Made by a program: the position numbers and the translations under genes. 64,000 bases of DNA, from NCBI RefSeq assembly GCF_014647895.1, contig NZ_BMQB01000005.1:62001-126000 (forward strand), read 5' to 3'. A model generated the notes under the pieces. That model ran no database searches, was not told where the DNA came from, and saw nothing but the letters and a program-made list of their open reading frames with translations. The stretch is from Pilimelia anulata. Lineage in GTDB: Bacteria > Actinomycetota > Actinomycetes > Mycobacteriales > Micromonosporaceae. Numbering within the stretch: the stretch's first letter is position 1; every line of letters starts with the position of its first letter. Of this stretch, positions 9,348 to 17,749 are shown in pieces.

Positions 9348-10007
9348 TCAGCGGCGCAGGAACCAGACGCCGCGGAACCGGTCCCAGCCGGTCGGGTCGC
9401 AGGAGAGCACGTACCGGCCGGTCCCCGCCGCGCCGGCGAAGCAGACCGTCCCGGTCAGCGTGGCGCCGGGGGCCAGCGGCCCGGCCCGCAGCGTGCCGCC
9501 GCGGCGCGGCAGGACGGTACCGGCGGGGGAGCGCAGTTCCCAGTCGTCGAGGGCGACCGGCAGCGGCCGGTCGTGCATGCTGCGGTACGCGACCACCGCG
9601 CACAGCGTGCCGGCCGGGGCGCTCGCGGCCGCCGCGGTGAGGTGGACGCTGCGCAGGATGACCCGGCCGGACCGGTCGGCGCAGTAGTCGTCGGCGTGGT
9701 CCTGCCCCGGGTACGTCGCCGGGCTGACGGCGCAGTGGGGGTGGACCGGGCCGGGGTTCGACAGGGGCGGCTCGACGAGGGCGGCGTACTGCCGCCGCAC
9801 GGTGAAGTAGGCGAGGCCGACGCCGCCCGCGGTGTCGAGGCAGCACAGGCTGAGTACGGCGGCGACCACGACGATGATCACCGTACGGCGGTGCCGGCCC
9901 CCGGCCGGCGGCGGCACGGGCCACGGCGCCGGCGGCACGGCGGGCGGTGGCGGTACGGAGGACGGTGGCGGGCCCGGCGGCGGCGCGGGCGGCGGCAGCT
10001 CGGACAT
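9348..10007 (-). CDS. Membrane-anchored protein with proline-rich N-terminus
   Basis: 219 aa, not assigned to a family. The cytoplasmic N-terminus is about 35 residues of proline runs (PPPAPPPGPPPSS). One membrane helix follows (TVIIVVVAAVLSLCCLDTAG), then an extracellular domain of about 150 residues with several Cys and a beta-sandwich look similar to DUF4352-type lipoprotein-like domains. It lies 62 bp upstream of the propeptide-less M4 protease on the same strand, so the two could be co-transcribed. No catalytic residues were recognised. Confidence 0.65.
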   Translation of the reverse strand: MSELPPPAPPPGPPPSSVPPPPAVPPAPWPVPPPAGGRHRRTVIIVVVAAVLSLCCLDTAGGVGLAYFTVRRQYAALVEPPLSNPGPVHPHCAVSPATYPGQDHADDYCADRSGRVILRSVHLTAAAASAPAGTLCAVVAYRSMHDRPLPVALDDWELRSPAGTVLPRRGGTLRAGPLAPGATLTGTVCFAGAAGTGRYVLSCDPTGWDRFRGVWFLRR

Positions 10008-10312
10008 GCGGCCCCCTCCGTGATCGCGACCCCGTGACCGGCCCGCGGCTCGTGACCTGCCTCGCGGCTCGTGACCGGTCCCGCGGCCGGCCCGGCCCGG
10101 CCGTGTCGCCCCTGCCCGGGCAGCCTACGGCGGCCGCCCACCCGCCCGCGCCCGAAGCCGCGACCGCCCGCGGCCGAACCTCGCCGGAAGCGCCCGCGGC
10201 CCGCCGCGCGGTGGGCGTCCGCGGCGGCTCGCGGGCCGGCGGGGGCACCCGGGTGGGCGGTATTCTCCGGCCGGGCCGCGCCGCGGCGGCCCCCGACGGA
10301 AGGCGGAGTGCT
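10008..10312. other. Intergenic region with short GTGACC repeats
   Basis: 305 bp between divergently oriented genes. GTGACC followed by a CGCGGCT-like stretch recurs at about 10034, 10052 and 10071, a loose 18-19 bp period. No promoter could be picked out with confidence. Confidence 0.35.
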
Positions 10313-11494
10313 GTGCTGGACCGGACCCGGATCGCCGCCGACACCCCCGCCGCCGCCCGCGGGGTCTTCCTCGACAGCGCCGGCTCGTCCCTGCCGCCCG
10401 CCCCGGTGGTCGACGCCGTCGTCGGCCACCTGCGGCGCGAGGCCGAGGTGGGCGGGTACCGCGCCGCGGAGGAGCGGGCCGCCGACCTGGACCGGGTCCG
10501 CGCCTCGGTCGGCGCGCTGCTCGGCGCGCCCGCGGACAGCATCGCCCTGCTCGACTCCGCGACCCGGGCGTGGACGCAGTTCTTCTACTCGGTACCGCTG
10601 CGCCCCGGCGACCGGATCCTGCTGTCCGGGGTGGAGTACGCGAGCAACGCCGTCGCCGCCATCCAGCGGGCCAGGGCGAGCGGCGCGACGGTCGAGTTCG
10701 TGCCGAGTGACGCGGCCGGGGCGCTCGACCCGGCGGCGCTGGCGGCCATGCTGGACGACCGGGTGCGGCTGGTGTCGGTGGTGCACGTACCGACGAACGG
10801 CGGCCTGGTGAACCCGGTCCGCGAGGTCAGCGACCTGGCCCACCGGTACGGCGCCCTGGTCCTGCTGGACGCGTGCCAGTCGGTCGGCCAGCTCCGGGTC
10901 GACGTGGGGGAGCTGGGGGTCGACGCGCTGTCGCTGACCGGCCGCAAGTGGCTGCGCGGCCCGCGCGGCACCGGCGCGCTGTACGTGCGCGGCGCGGTCG
11001 CCGACGCCCTGGAACCGGTGACCATCGACCTGCACAGCGCCGAGTGGACCGGCCGGGACGACTACCGGCTGTGGCCGGGCGCCCGCCGGTTCGAGCTGTG
11101 GGAGTCCGGCGTCGCCGACCGGCTGGGCCTGGGCGCGGCGGCGGACTACCTGCTGGACCTCGGGGTCGACGCCGTCGAGGCGGCCGTGCGGGCCGGCGCG
11201 GACACGCTGCGCGGGCTGCTCGGCGGGATCGCCGGGGTGACCGTCCGCGACCTCGGGCACCGGCGCAGCGGCATCGTCGCGTTCACCGTGGACGGGCGGG
11301 ACCCGGCGGCGGTCCGGGCGGCGCTGCGGGAGCGCGACATCACGGTGACCGTGAGCACCCGGTCCGGGACGCTGGTCGACATGGACGCGCGCGGGCTGCC
11401 GGCGGTGGTGCGCGCGTCGCCGCACTACTTCGTCGGGCCGGAGCAGATCGAGGCGGCCGCCGCCGCGGTGGCCGACATCGCCGCGGGCCGCTGA
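10313..11494 (+). CDS. Class V aminotransferase-fold PLP enzyme (EgtE / cysteine desulfurase-like)
   Basis: 393 aa, full length for the family. Fold-type I PLP features are clear: VVHVPTNGGLVNPVREV, the aspartate in ALVLLDACQSVGQ that contacts the PLP pyridine nitrogen, and the Schiff-base lysine in SLTGRKWLRGPRGTG. The C-terminal domain ends in RASPHYFVGPEQIEA. GTG 10313 is preceded by GGAAGGCGGAG. The family includes EgtE (ergothioneine C-S lyase), SufS-like desulfurases and isopenicillin-N-epimerase-like proteins. No other ergothioneine or Fe-S genes lie nearby, so the substrate cannot be named. Confidence 0.75.
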   Translation: MLDRTRIAADTPAAARGVFLDSAGSSLPPAPVVDAVVGHLRREAEVGGYRAAEERAADLDRVRASVGALLGAPADSIALLDSATRAWTQFFYSVPLRPGDRILLSGVEYASNAVAAIQRARASGATVEFVPSDAAGALDPAALAAMLDDRVRLVSVVHVPTNGGLVNPVREVSDLAHRYGALVLLDACQSVGQLRVDVGELGVDALSLTGRKWLRGPRGTGALYVRGAVADALEPVTIDLHSAEWTGRDDYRLWPGARRFELWESGVADRLGLGAAADYLLDLGVDAVEAAVRAGADTLRGLLGGIAGVTVRDLGHRRSGIVAFTVDGRDPAAVRAALRERDITVTVSTRSGTLVDMDARGLPAVVRASPHYFVGPEQIEAAAAAVADIAAGR

Positions 11495-11496
11495 GC

Positions 11497-11526
11497 GGAC
11501 GGGGGCCGGCCCGCCGGCCCCCGTCC
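11497..11526. terminator. Bidirectional hairpin terminator
   Basis: A perfect 14-bp stem GGACGGGGGCCGGC/GCCGGCCCCCGTCC with a 2-nt gap lies between convergent genes ending at 11494 and 11535. Confidence 0.75.
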
Positions 11527-11534
11527 CACCGGGG

Positions 11535-12110
11535 TCAGTCGACCGCGGTGTCGTTCGGCACGGTCCGCCAGAGGCGGTCCGAGCTGGGGTACGCGGTGTC
11601 CAGGTACAGCGTGTCCCACGAGCCGTCGTTGTACCGGCGCAGCGTCAGCGCCAGCCCGTCGGCCGTCCGCGGGCGGTAGCTCCACCAGCCGGTGGTGGTG
11701 GAGCTGATCCGCTCGGGCTTGAGCAGCCACTTCTGCAGCTCGGAGCCGTCGCAGGTCTTGATCACGACGTTCGCGCCGCGGGCCGGGTTGGCGGCGGCCG
11801 GCTGGAGGCACTTGTTGGCCGCCTGGTTGCGCAGGACGTACAGCCAGTTGCCGCTCAGCCCGACCTCGCCGAGGTCCTCGACGTCCCAGACCTCGGTGCG
11901 GTACCGCCAGGCCGGGTCGCGCAGGGTGATCGCCTGCGCGCCGTCGGCGGTGCTGTCGTTGAGCGTGGCGAGGCGTCCGCCGCTGGTCTTGTTGATGATG
12001 TCCCGGTTCGGCACGGCCGCGGCCGCCGCGCCGGTGGCCGTCAGCGGGATCGCGAGCGCCACGGGCAGCACGACGCCCAGCAGCACGCGTCCATATCGGA
12101 TGAAGCTCAT
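11535..12110 (-). CDS. Secreted ricin-type beta-trefoil lectin-like protein
   Basis: 191 aa. The signal peptide (LLGVVLPVALAIPLTATGAAAAA) is clear. The mature part contains trefoil-like repeats with QxW-type elements: LYVLRNQAANKCLQPA, NPARGANVVIKTCDGSELQKW and LTLRRYNDGSWDTLYLDT. Two cysteines, in NKCLQ and KTCDG, are placed as in RICIN domains. The protein has no attached hydrolase, so it is a stand-alone secreted carbohydrate-binding or inhibitor-like protein. ATG 12110 is preceded by GAGGAG about 11 nt upstream. Confidence 0.75.
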   Translation of the reverse strand: MSFIRYGRVLLGVVLPVALAIPLTATGAAAAAVPNRDIINKTSGGRLATLNDSTADGAQAITLRDPAWRYRTEVWDVEDLGEVGLSGNWLYVLRNQAANKCLQPAAANPARGANVVIKTCDGSELQKWLLKPERISSTTTGWWSYRPRTADGLALTLRRYNDGSWDTLYLDTAYPSSDRLWRTVPNDTAVD

Positions 12111-12280
12111 ATGTGTGTGTCTCCTCATGACCACTGTCGGACCGCGCGTCGGGCGCGGTCGGAAATGATCATGGAGGGCCCGGTCGGGGTCGACAGTGAG
12201 CCATGCGCATCCGTCACTCCCGCGGGTGGGGTGAACGGCCGCCGGCCGATCCGAGAGTTCCGGGCTGTGCGAACCGTCAC

Positions 12281-12295
12281 GGTCGCTCAGCGACC
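12281..12295. promoter_or_regulatory. Candidate TetR operator
   Basis: GGTCGCT-C-AGCGACC is a perfect 7+1+7 palindrome. It lies about 30 bp before the TetR ATG, between the lectin and TetR genes, where a repressor would cover the promoter. A further GGTCGC half-site begins at 12301. Confidence 0.55.
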
Positions 12296-12326
12296 AATAC
12301 GGTCGCAAAGTGGCTAGCCTGGTCCC

Positions 12327-12911
12327 ATGCCACGCCAGACCCGGCAGCAGGTCGACGACGAGATCATCGACTGCGCCGCCACGCTGTTCGCCCGCCACGG
12401 GCTGCGCGAGACCTCGATCCAGCGGATCGCCGACGCCGTCGGGTACTCCAAGAGCGGCCTGCTGCGCCACTACCCGTCCAAGGAGGCGCTCCAGGAGGCC
12501 GTGGCCGCGCGCTGCCTGGCCGAGCTGGCCGACGTCGCCCGCGGCGCCGCCGGCGAGCCGCCCGGCCCGGGCCGGGACCGGGCCGCGCTCACCGGCCTGG
12601 CCCACCTCGCGCTGCGCCGGCCGGGCTTCATCGCCCTGCTGCTCGCCGCCCTGCTGCGCGACCCGGCCGACCCGGAGAGCGCGCTGCTGGAGCCGGTCGG
12701 CGAGGTGATCGCCGAGGCGTTCGCGCTGGCGCCGCCGACCGAACCGGACACCGTGCCCGATCTCGGGCGGGCCATCCGGGTGGCCGGGGCCGTCGGCGCG
12801 CTGGCCGTCGCCCGGACCGCGCTGCGCCCGCACCTGACCGCCGCGTCGGCCGCGGACCTGATCGATGTCGCCCACCGCGCCCTCGGCCACCCGGCCGCGG
12901 ACGCATACTGA
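12327..12911 (+). CDS. TetR-family transcriptional regulator
   Basis: 194 aa, usual length. The N-terminal helix-turn-helix is typical: IIDCAATLFARHGLRETSIQ, then RIADAVGYSKSGLLRHYPSK. The C-terminal ligand domain is Ala/Leu-rich and not specific. A TAGCCT box 6 nt before ATG 12327 and the lack of a ribosome site suggest a leaderless transcript. The gene sits 20 nt upstream of the MMPL transporter gene on the same strand, so it most likely represses its own operon and responds to a transporter substrate. Confidence 0.9.
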   Translation: MPRQTRQQVDDEIIDCAATLFARHGLRETSIQRIADAVGYSKSGLLRHYPSKEALQEAVAARCLAELADVARGAAGEPPGPGRDRAALTGLAHLALRRPGFIALLLAALLRDPADPESALLEPVGEVIAEAFALAPPTEPDTVPDLGRAIRVAGAVGALAVARTALRPHLTAASAADLIDVAHRALGHPAADAY

Positions 12912-12931
12912 ACAGCACGGGGGTACCGCAC

Positions 12932-15118
12932 ATGGCACGACTGCTGCACCGGCTCGGGCTCGCGTCCGTCCGGCACCGCCTCGCCGTCACGCTCGCCTGG
13001 CTGGCCCTGCTGGTCGGCGGCGCCGTCGGGGCCGCGACGCTGGCCGGGGACACCATCTCGACGTTCGAGATCCCCGGCGAGGAGTCGACGACCGCGCTGG
13101 ACGTGATGGGCGCGAAGTTCGGCGACAGCGCCACCGCCGGTACGGCCAGGGTGGTCCTCCAGGCGCCCGGCACCGGCCGGATCACCGAGCCGGCGAACGC
13201 CGCCGCGGTGGCCGGCGTCGTCGCCGACCTGCGCCGGCTGCCCGGCGTCGCCTCGGCCACCGACCCGCTGGACGCGCGCGGCCCCGTCGTCTCGCCCGAC
13301 CAGCGGGCCGCGTACAGCACGGTCACCTACGCGGTGCCCGCCCCGGCCGTGACGGACGCGCAGCGCGAGGCGCTGGTCGACGCCGTCGCCGCGGCCCGCG
13401 GCACCGGCCTGACCGTCGAGGTCGGCGGCGAGGCGACGCAGGCCGCGGGCGCGGTCGGCGGCCCGGCCGAGGCGGTCGGCGTGATCGTCGCGCTGGTCGT
13501 GCTCGCGCTGACCCTCGGCTCGCTCGTGCTGGCCGGGATGAACCTGCTCACCGCGGTCGTCGGCGTCGGCATCGGGGCGCTCGGGATCACCACGCTGACC
13601 GGGTTCGCCGACCTCCAGTCCACCACCCCGGTGCTCGCCGTCATGCTCGGCCTCGCGGTGGGGATCGACTACGCGCTGTTCATCGTCACCCGGTTCCGGC
13701 ACGAGCTGCGCGCCGGCCGGGCGGCCCCGGACGCCGCCGCGCTGGCCGTCGGCACCGCCGGCTCCGCCGTCGTCACGGCCGGGCTCACCGTCGTGATCGC
13801 GCTGGCCGGGCTGGCCGTCGCCGGCATCCCGTTCCTGACCGAGATGGGCCTGGCCGCCGCGGCCACGGTGGTGATCGCCGTGCTGGTGGCGGTCACGCTG
13901 GTCCCGGCCATGCTCGGGTACGTCGGCACCCGCGCCCTGCCCCGCCGCGAGCGCCGCGCGGCCGGCGGCGCCCCGGCGGTGGACGACGCGGCGCCCGAGC
14001 GCGGCTTCATCGCCGGCTGGGCCCGGGCGGTCACCCGGTACCGGTGGGTGAGCCTGCTCGCCACCGTCGCCGCGCTGGCCGTGGTCGCCATCCCCGTGCT
14101 GTCCATGCGGACGTCGCTGGCCCTGCGCCCCGAGGCCGGCAGCAGCGCCGCGGCCGCGGACCGGATCGTCGCCGAGCGGTTCGGCGCCGGCGCGGCCGCC
14201 CCGCTGCTCGTCCTCGTCGACGGGCCGGACGCCGTGGCGCACGCCGCGACCGTCCGGGCGCGGGTGGCCGGCCTCGGCGGGATCGCGCTGACCGGGCCCG
14301 TCCAACCCGCGCCGGACCGGACCGCCGCGCTGGTGAGCGTCGTCCCGACCACCGGGCCGGACGACGCCGCCACCGCCGACCTGGTCCGCGCGCTGCGCGC
14401 GGGCACCGACGACGCGCCGGGCGCGCGGGTGCGGGTCACCGGGCAGACGGCGATCAGCATCGACGTGTCGAACAAGCTGAACGACGCGCTGCCGCGGTAC
14501 CTGGTGCTCGTCGTCGGGCTGGCGTTCGTCCTGCTGGTGCTGGTGTTCCGGTCGCTGCTCGTCCCGGTCGTCGGGGTGCTCGGCTTCCTGCTGACGATCG
14601 GCGCGACGCTCGGCGCCACCACCGCGGTGTTCCAGTGGGGCTGGCTCGGCGCCCTGGTCAACGTGCACACGACCGGGCCGCTGATGAGCCTGATCCCGAT
14701 CATCATCGTGGGCATCCTGTTCGGGCTGGCGATGGACTACCAGGTATTCCTGGTCAGCCGGATGCACGAGGCGTACGCGCACGGCGCCGCGCCCCGCGCG
14801 GCCATCGTCACCGGCTTCCGCCAGGCCGCCCCCGTGGTGGTCGCCGCGGCGACGATCATGTTCGCCGTGTTCGCGGGCTTCGTGCCCGAGGGCGACGCCG
14901 CGATCAAGCCGATCGGCTTCGCCCTGGCGCTCGGCATCCTGTTCGACGCCGTGATCATCCGGATGGTCGCCGTACCGGCGGCGCTGGCCCTGCTCGGCGC
15001 CGCGGCCTGGCGGCTGCCGCGCTGGCTGCGCTGGCTCCCGGAGCTGGACGTCGAGGGCGCGGCGCTGGAACGGCCCGCCCCGGCCCGGCAGCCGGAGCCG
15101 GTCGGCACCCGCTCCTGA
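12932..15118 (+). CDS. MMPL-family RND exporter
   Basis: About 728 aa, the usual size of actinobacterial MMPL proteins. It contains two halves, each with one helix, a large extracellular loop and five further helices. The family signatures are VGIDYALFIVTRFRHELRAG in the first half and LAMDYQVFLVSRMHEAYAHG in the second, both bearing the conserved Asp-Tyr pair used in proton relay. Start ATG 12932 follows GGGGGTACCGCAC. The gene is paired with the upstream TetR regulator. MMPL proteins export lipids, siderophores or drugs; no biosynthetic genes are adjacent to name the substrate. Confidence 0.92.
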   Translation: MARLLHRLGLASVRHRLAVTLAWLALLVGGAVGAATLAGDTISTFEIPGEESTTALDVMGAKFGDSATAGTARVVLQAPGTGRITEPANAAAVAGVVADLRRLPGVASATDPLDARGPVVSPDQRAAYSTVTYAVPAPAVTDAQREALVDAVAAARGTGLTVEVGGEATQAAGAVGGPAEAVGVIVALVVLALTLGSLVLAGMNLLTAVVGVGIGALGITTLTGFADLQSTTPVLAVMLGLAVGIDYALFIVTRFRHELRAGRAAPDAAALAVGTAGSAVVTAGLTVVIALAGLAVAGIPFLTEMGLAAAATVVIAVLVAVTLVPAMLGYVGTRALPRRERRAAGGAPAVDDAAPERGFIAGWARAVTRYRWVSLLATVAALAVVAIPVLSMRTSLALRPEAGSSAAAADRIVAERFGAGAAAPLLVLVDGPDAVAHAATVRARVAGLGGIALTGPVQPAPDRTAALVSVVPTTGPDDAATADLVRALRAGTDDAPGARVRVTGQTAISIDVSNKLNDALPRYLVLVVGLAFVLLVLVFRSLLVPVVGVLGFLLTIGATLGATTAVFQWGWLGALVNVHTTGPLMSLIPIIIVGILFGLAMDYQVFLVSRMHEAYAHGAAPRAAIVTGFRQAAPVVVAAATIMFAVFAGFVPEGDAAIKPIGFALALGILFDAVIIRMVAVPAALALLGAAAWRLPRWLRWLPELDVEGAALERPAPARQPEPVGTRS

Positions 15119-15250
15119 CCGGCGGCCGCGGGTGGGGCGCGCGGCTCCCGCGCCCGCCCCGTGCCCCACCCACGCCCGCCCCGCGCGCACTCACGCCCGC
15201 CCCGCCCGGCGGCGCATACCCGCAGGCCCCGGCGGGGTAAGGACTCCGGC

Positions 15251-16600
15251 ATGGATGCGGACGTGGTGGTGGTCGGGCTCGGGCCCGCGGGCGAGGAGCT
15301 GGCGGCGCACCTGCTGCGCGCCGGCCTGCGGGTGGTCGGCGTCGAGGCCGGCCGGATCGGCGGCGAGTGCGCCAACTGGGGGTGCGTGCCCAGCAAGATG
15401 ATGGTCCGCGCCGGCAACGCGCTGGCCGAGGCCGAGCGGCTGCCCGCGCTCGCCGGCCGGGCCGAGGTGACGCCGGACTGGGCCCGGGTCGCCGACCGCA
15501 TCCGGACCGAGGTGCTGCCCGGCGGCGACGACGCCGCCGCGGTCCGCGCGTTCGAGGCCAAGGGCGGGGTGTTCGTCCGCGGCCGGGCGCGGCTGGCCGG
15601 GCCCGGCGTGGTCGAGGTCGACGGCCGCGAGTACCGGGCCGCGCGCGGGGTCGTCCTGGCCACCGGCACCCGGGCCGCGATCCCGCCGATCGACGGCCTC
15701 GCCGACACGCCGCACTGGACCAACCACGAGGCCACCCACGCCGACCACCCGCCGGCCTCGCTGGCCGTGCTCGGCGGCGGCGCGGTCGGGGTCGAGCTGG
15801 CCCAGGCGTACGCCCGGTTCGGCACCGAGGTGACCGTGCTCGAATCGGCGTCGACCGTCCTGGCCGGCGAGGAGCCGGCGGCGGCGCTGCTGGTCGCCGA
15901 GGCGCTCGCCCGCGACGGGGTGCGGGTGCGCTGCGGGGTGTCCGTCGACCGGGTCACCCACGCCGACGGCCGGTTCACGCTGGCCGCCGACGGCCGCGAC
16001 GTCACCGCCGAGCGGCTGCTCGTCGCGGCCGGCCGCACGTACGCCACCGCCGGCCTCGGCCTGGAGACCGTCGGCCTGAAGACCGACGGGCCGGTCGAGG
16101 TGGACGGCCGCCTGCGGGCGGGCGAGCGGCTGTGGGCGATCGGCGACGTGACCGGGAAGGGCGCGTTCACCCACGTGGCCACGTACCAGGCCGGGATCGC
16201 CGCCGCGGACCTGCTCGGCGAGCCGGTCCCGCCGGCGGAGTACCGGGCGGTGCCGCGGGTGACGTTCACCGACCCCGAGGTCGGGGCGGTCGGCCTGACC
16301 GCGGCCGCGGCGGCGCAGCAGGGGGTGGCGGTGCAGGTGTACCGGGCCAGCGTCCCCGAGTCGGCCCGCGGCTGGCTGCACCACGCGGGCAACAGCGGCA
16401 CGATCGTGCTGGTCGCCGACGCGGACGCCGACGTGCTGGTCGGCGCCACCTCGGTCGGCCCGGCCGGCGGCGAGGTGCTCGGGCTGCTGACCCTCGCGGT
16501 GCACGCCCGGGTGCCGCTGCCGGAGCTGCGGCGCATGATCCACGCGTACCCCACGTTCCACCGCGCGGTCGCCGACGCCCTCCGCGACGGCCCGACCTGA
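15251..16600 (+). CDS. Pyridine nucleotide-disulfide oxidoreductase (MerA/Lpd-like) lacking the His-Glu dyad
   Basis: About 449 aa. The FAD fold VVVVGLGPAGEELAA and the redox disulfide GGECANWGCVPSK (Cys40, Cys45) are present, as are the NAD(P)-binding GGGAVGVELAQAYARFG and the FAD motif LWAIGDVTGKGAF. In lipoamide dehydrogenase the C-terminus carries HPT-x-x-E as acid/base catalyst. Here the matching stretch reads HAYPTFHRAV, with Tyr in the His position and Arg in the Glu position, more like mercuric reductases. A lipoamide substrate is therefore unlikely. There is no MerA-type C-terminal Cys pair. AAGGA sits 8 nt before ATG 15251. Confidence 0.85.
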   Translation: MDADVVVVGLGPAGEELAAHLLRAGLRVVGVEAGRIGGECANWGCVPSKMMVRAGNALAEAERLPALAGRAEVTPDWARVADRIRTEVLPGGDDAAAVRAFEAKGGVFVRGRARLAGPGVVEVDGREYRAARGVVLATGTRAAIPPIDGLADTPHWTNHEATHADHPPASLAVLGGGAVGVELAQAYARFGTEVTVLESASTVLAGEEPAAALLVAEALARDGVRVRCGVSVDRVTHADGRFTLAADGRDVTAERLLVAAGRTYATAGLGLETVGLKTDGPVEVDGRLRAGERLWAIGDVTGKGAFTHVATYQAGIAAADLLGEPVPPAEYRAVPRVTFTDPEVGAVGLTAAAAAQQGVAVQVYRASVPESARGWLHHAGNSGTIVLVADADADVLVGATSVGPAGGEVLGLLTLAVHARVPLPELRRMIHAYPTFHRAVADALRDGPT

Positions 16601-16767
16601 CCCACCCGCCCCGCCGGCCGCACCCGCCCGCCGGCACCGGCTGCGCCCTCGGTTCCGGCGCCGGCCGCGTTCGGCGCGGGTGCGCATCATGGCGCCCGGA
16701 GCGGGTACCGGAAGAGGCGGTGGCCGGCCCGCCGGGCCCCGTGTGCCGCCCGGGAGAGGAGTGCGCC

Positions 16768-17694
16768 ATGCCCCGTTCCGACCCGCCCGACCGCCCGCCG
16801 GCCTGGTTCCGGATCGCCGCGCGGCTGCGCGGCGCGCTCACCTACGTCAGCGTGTTCGCCCTGCTCGGCGGCGCCGTCGCGGTGGTCGCGGGGCGGGACG
16901 GGCCGGTGGGGGAGGTGGGGCGCGCGGTGTTCTACGCCGGCATCGGCGCGCTCGCCGTCGTCATGGCCGCGACGCTGCTGCCCGGCGCGCCCGCCGTCCG
17001 GCCGCGGACGCTCGCGGCCCCGGTGCGCGGCCGCTGGCGGACCGTCAACAGCCCGGCGAACCGCCGCCCCAGCCACGGCACCCACGGCCTCGGCCAGACG
17101 CACGCCGTCGACCTGGTGTTCGACCCGGCCGACCGGACGCCGCCGCGGTTCGGCTGGACCGGCGGCTTCGTACCGCCGTCCGCCCGGCCGGGCTTCGGGC
17201 AGCCGGTGTACGCGCCGGCCGAGGGGACCGTCGTCGCCGTCCGGGACGGGCAGCGCGACCACCGCTGCCGGGCGAGCTGGCCGGGCCTGGTGTACCTGCT
17301 GGTGGAGGGGGTCGTCCGCGAGCTGCTCGGGCCGCGCTTCCTGCTCGGCAACCACATCGTGCTGGACGTCGGCGGCGGCGAGTACGTCGTCCTGGCCCAC
17401 CTGCGCCGGCGCTCGCTGACCGTCCGGCCGGGCGCGCGGGTGGCGGCCGGCGCGGTCCTCGGCGGGTGCGGCAACTCGGGCAACAGCAGCGAGCCGCACC
17501 TGCACCTGCAACTCATGGACCACGCCCACCCGCAGGTCGCGGCCGGGCTGCCGTTCCGGCTCGCGGACGTGATCGGCGACCACGGGCGGCCGCTGGCGGG
17601 CCTGCCGCCGACGGGCGAGCACCTGCGCACGACCCGCCCGCCGGCCCCGACCATGCCGACCCGCGCCCGCCCGGTCCCGGACGCCGTCCGCTGA
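16768..17694 (+). CDS. Membrane-anchored M23-family peptidase-like protein
   Basis: About 308 aa. Two membrane segments near residues 25-75 (LTYVSVFALLGGAVAVVAG and VFYAGIGALAVVMAATLLPG) are followed by a LytM/M23 fold: HGLGQTHAVDLVFD gives the first His-x(n)-Asp ligands, VYAPAEGTVVAVRDG is the typical strand, and SSEPHLHLQLMDH gives HxH. M23 enzymes cut glycine-containing peptide crosslinks. It may act in wall remodelling, though some membrane-bound relatives are inactive. ATG 16768 has GAGAGGAG upstream. Confidence 0.85.
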   Translation: MPRSDPPDRPPAWFRIAARLRGALTYVSVFALLGGAVAVVAGRDGPVGEVGRAVFYAGIGALAVVMAATLLPGAPAVRPRTLAAPVRGRWRTVNSPANRRPSHGTHGLGQTHAVDLVFDPADRTPPRFGWTGGFVPPSARPGFGQPVYAPAEGTVVAVRDGQRDHRCRASWPGLVYLLVEGVVRELLGPRFLLGNHIVLDVGGGEYVVLAHLRRRSLTVRPGARVAAGAVLGGCGNSGNSSEPHLHLQLMDHAHPQVAAGLPFRLADVIGDHGRPLAGLPPTGEHLRTTRPPAPTMPTRARPVPDAVR

Positions 17695-17700
17695 CCCGAA

Positions 17701-17733
17701 CGGCCCGCCACCCCGGTCGGGGGTGGCGGGCCG
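17701..17733. terminator. Bidirectional hairpin terminator
   Basis: A perfect 14-bp stem CGGCCCGCCACCCC/GGGGTGGCGGGCCG with a 5-nt loop lies between convergent genes ending at 17694 and 17750. Confidence 0.8.
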
Positions 17734-17749
17734 CTGGATCGGTACCGGC

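Noticed and set aside
15251..16600. Assigning lpd (dihydrolipoyl dehydrogenase)
   Set aside because: The C-terminal His-Glu dyad needed for lipoamide turnover is absent and no E1/E2 genes are nearby.
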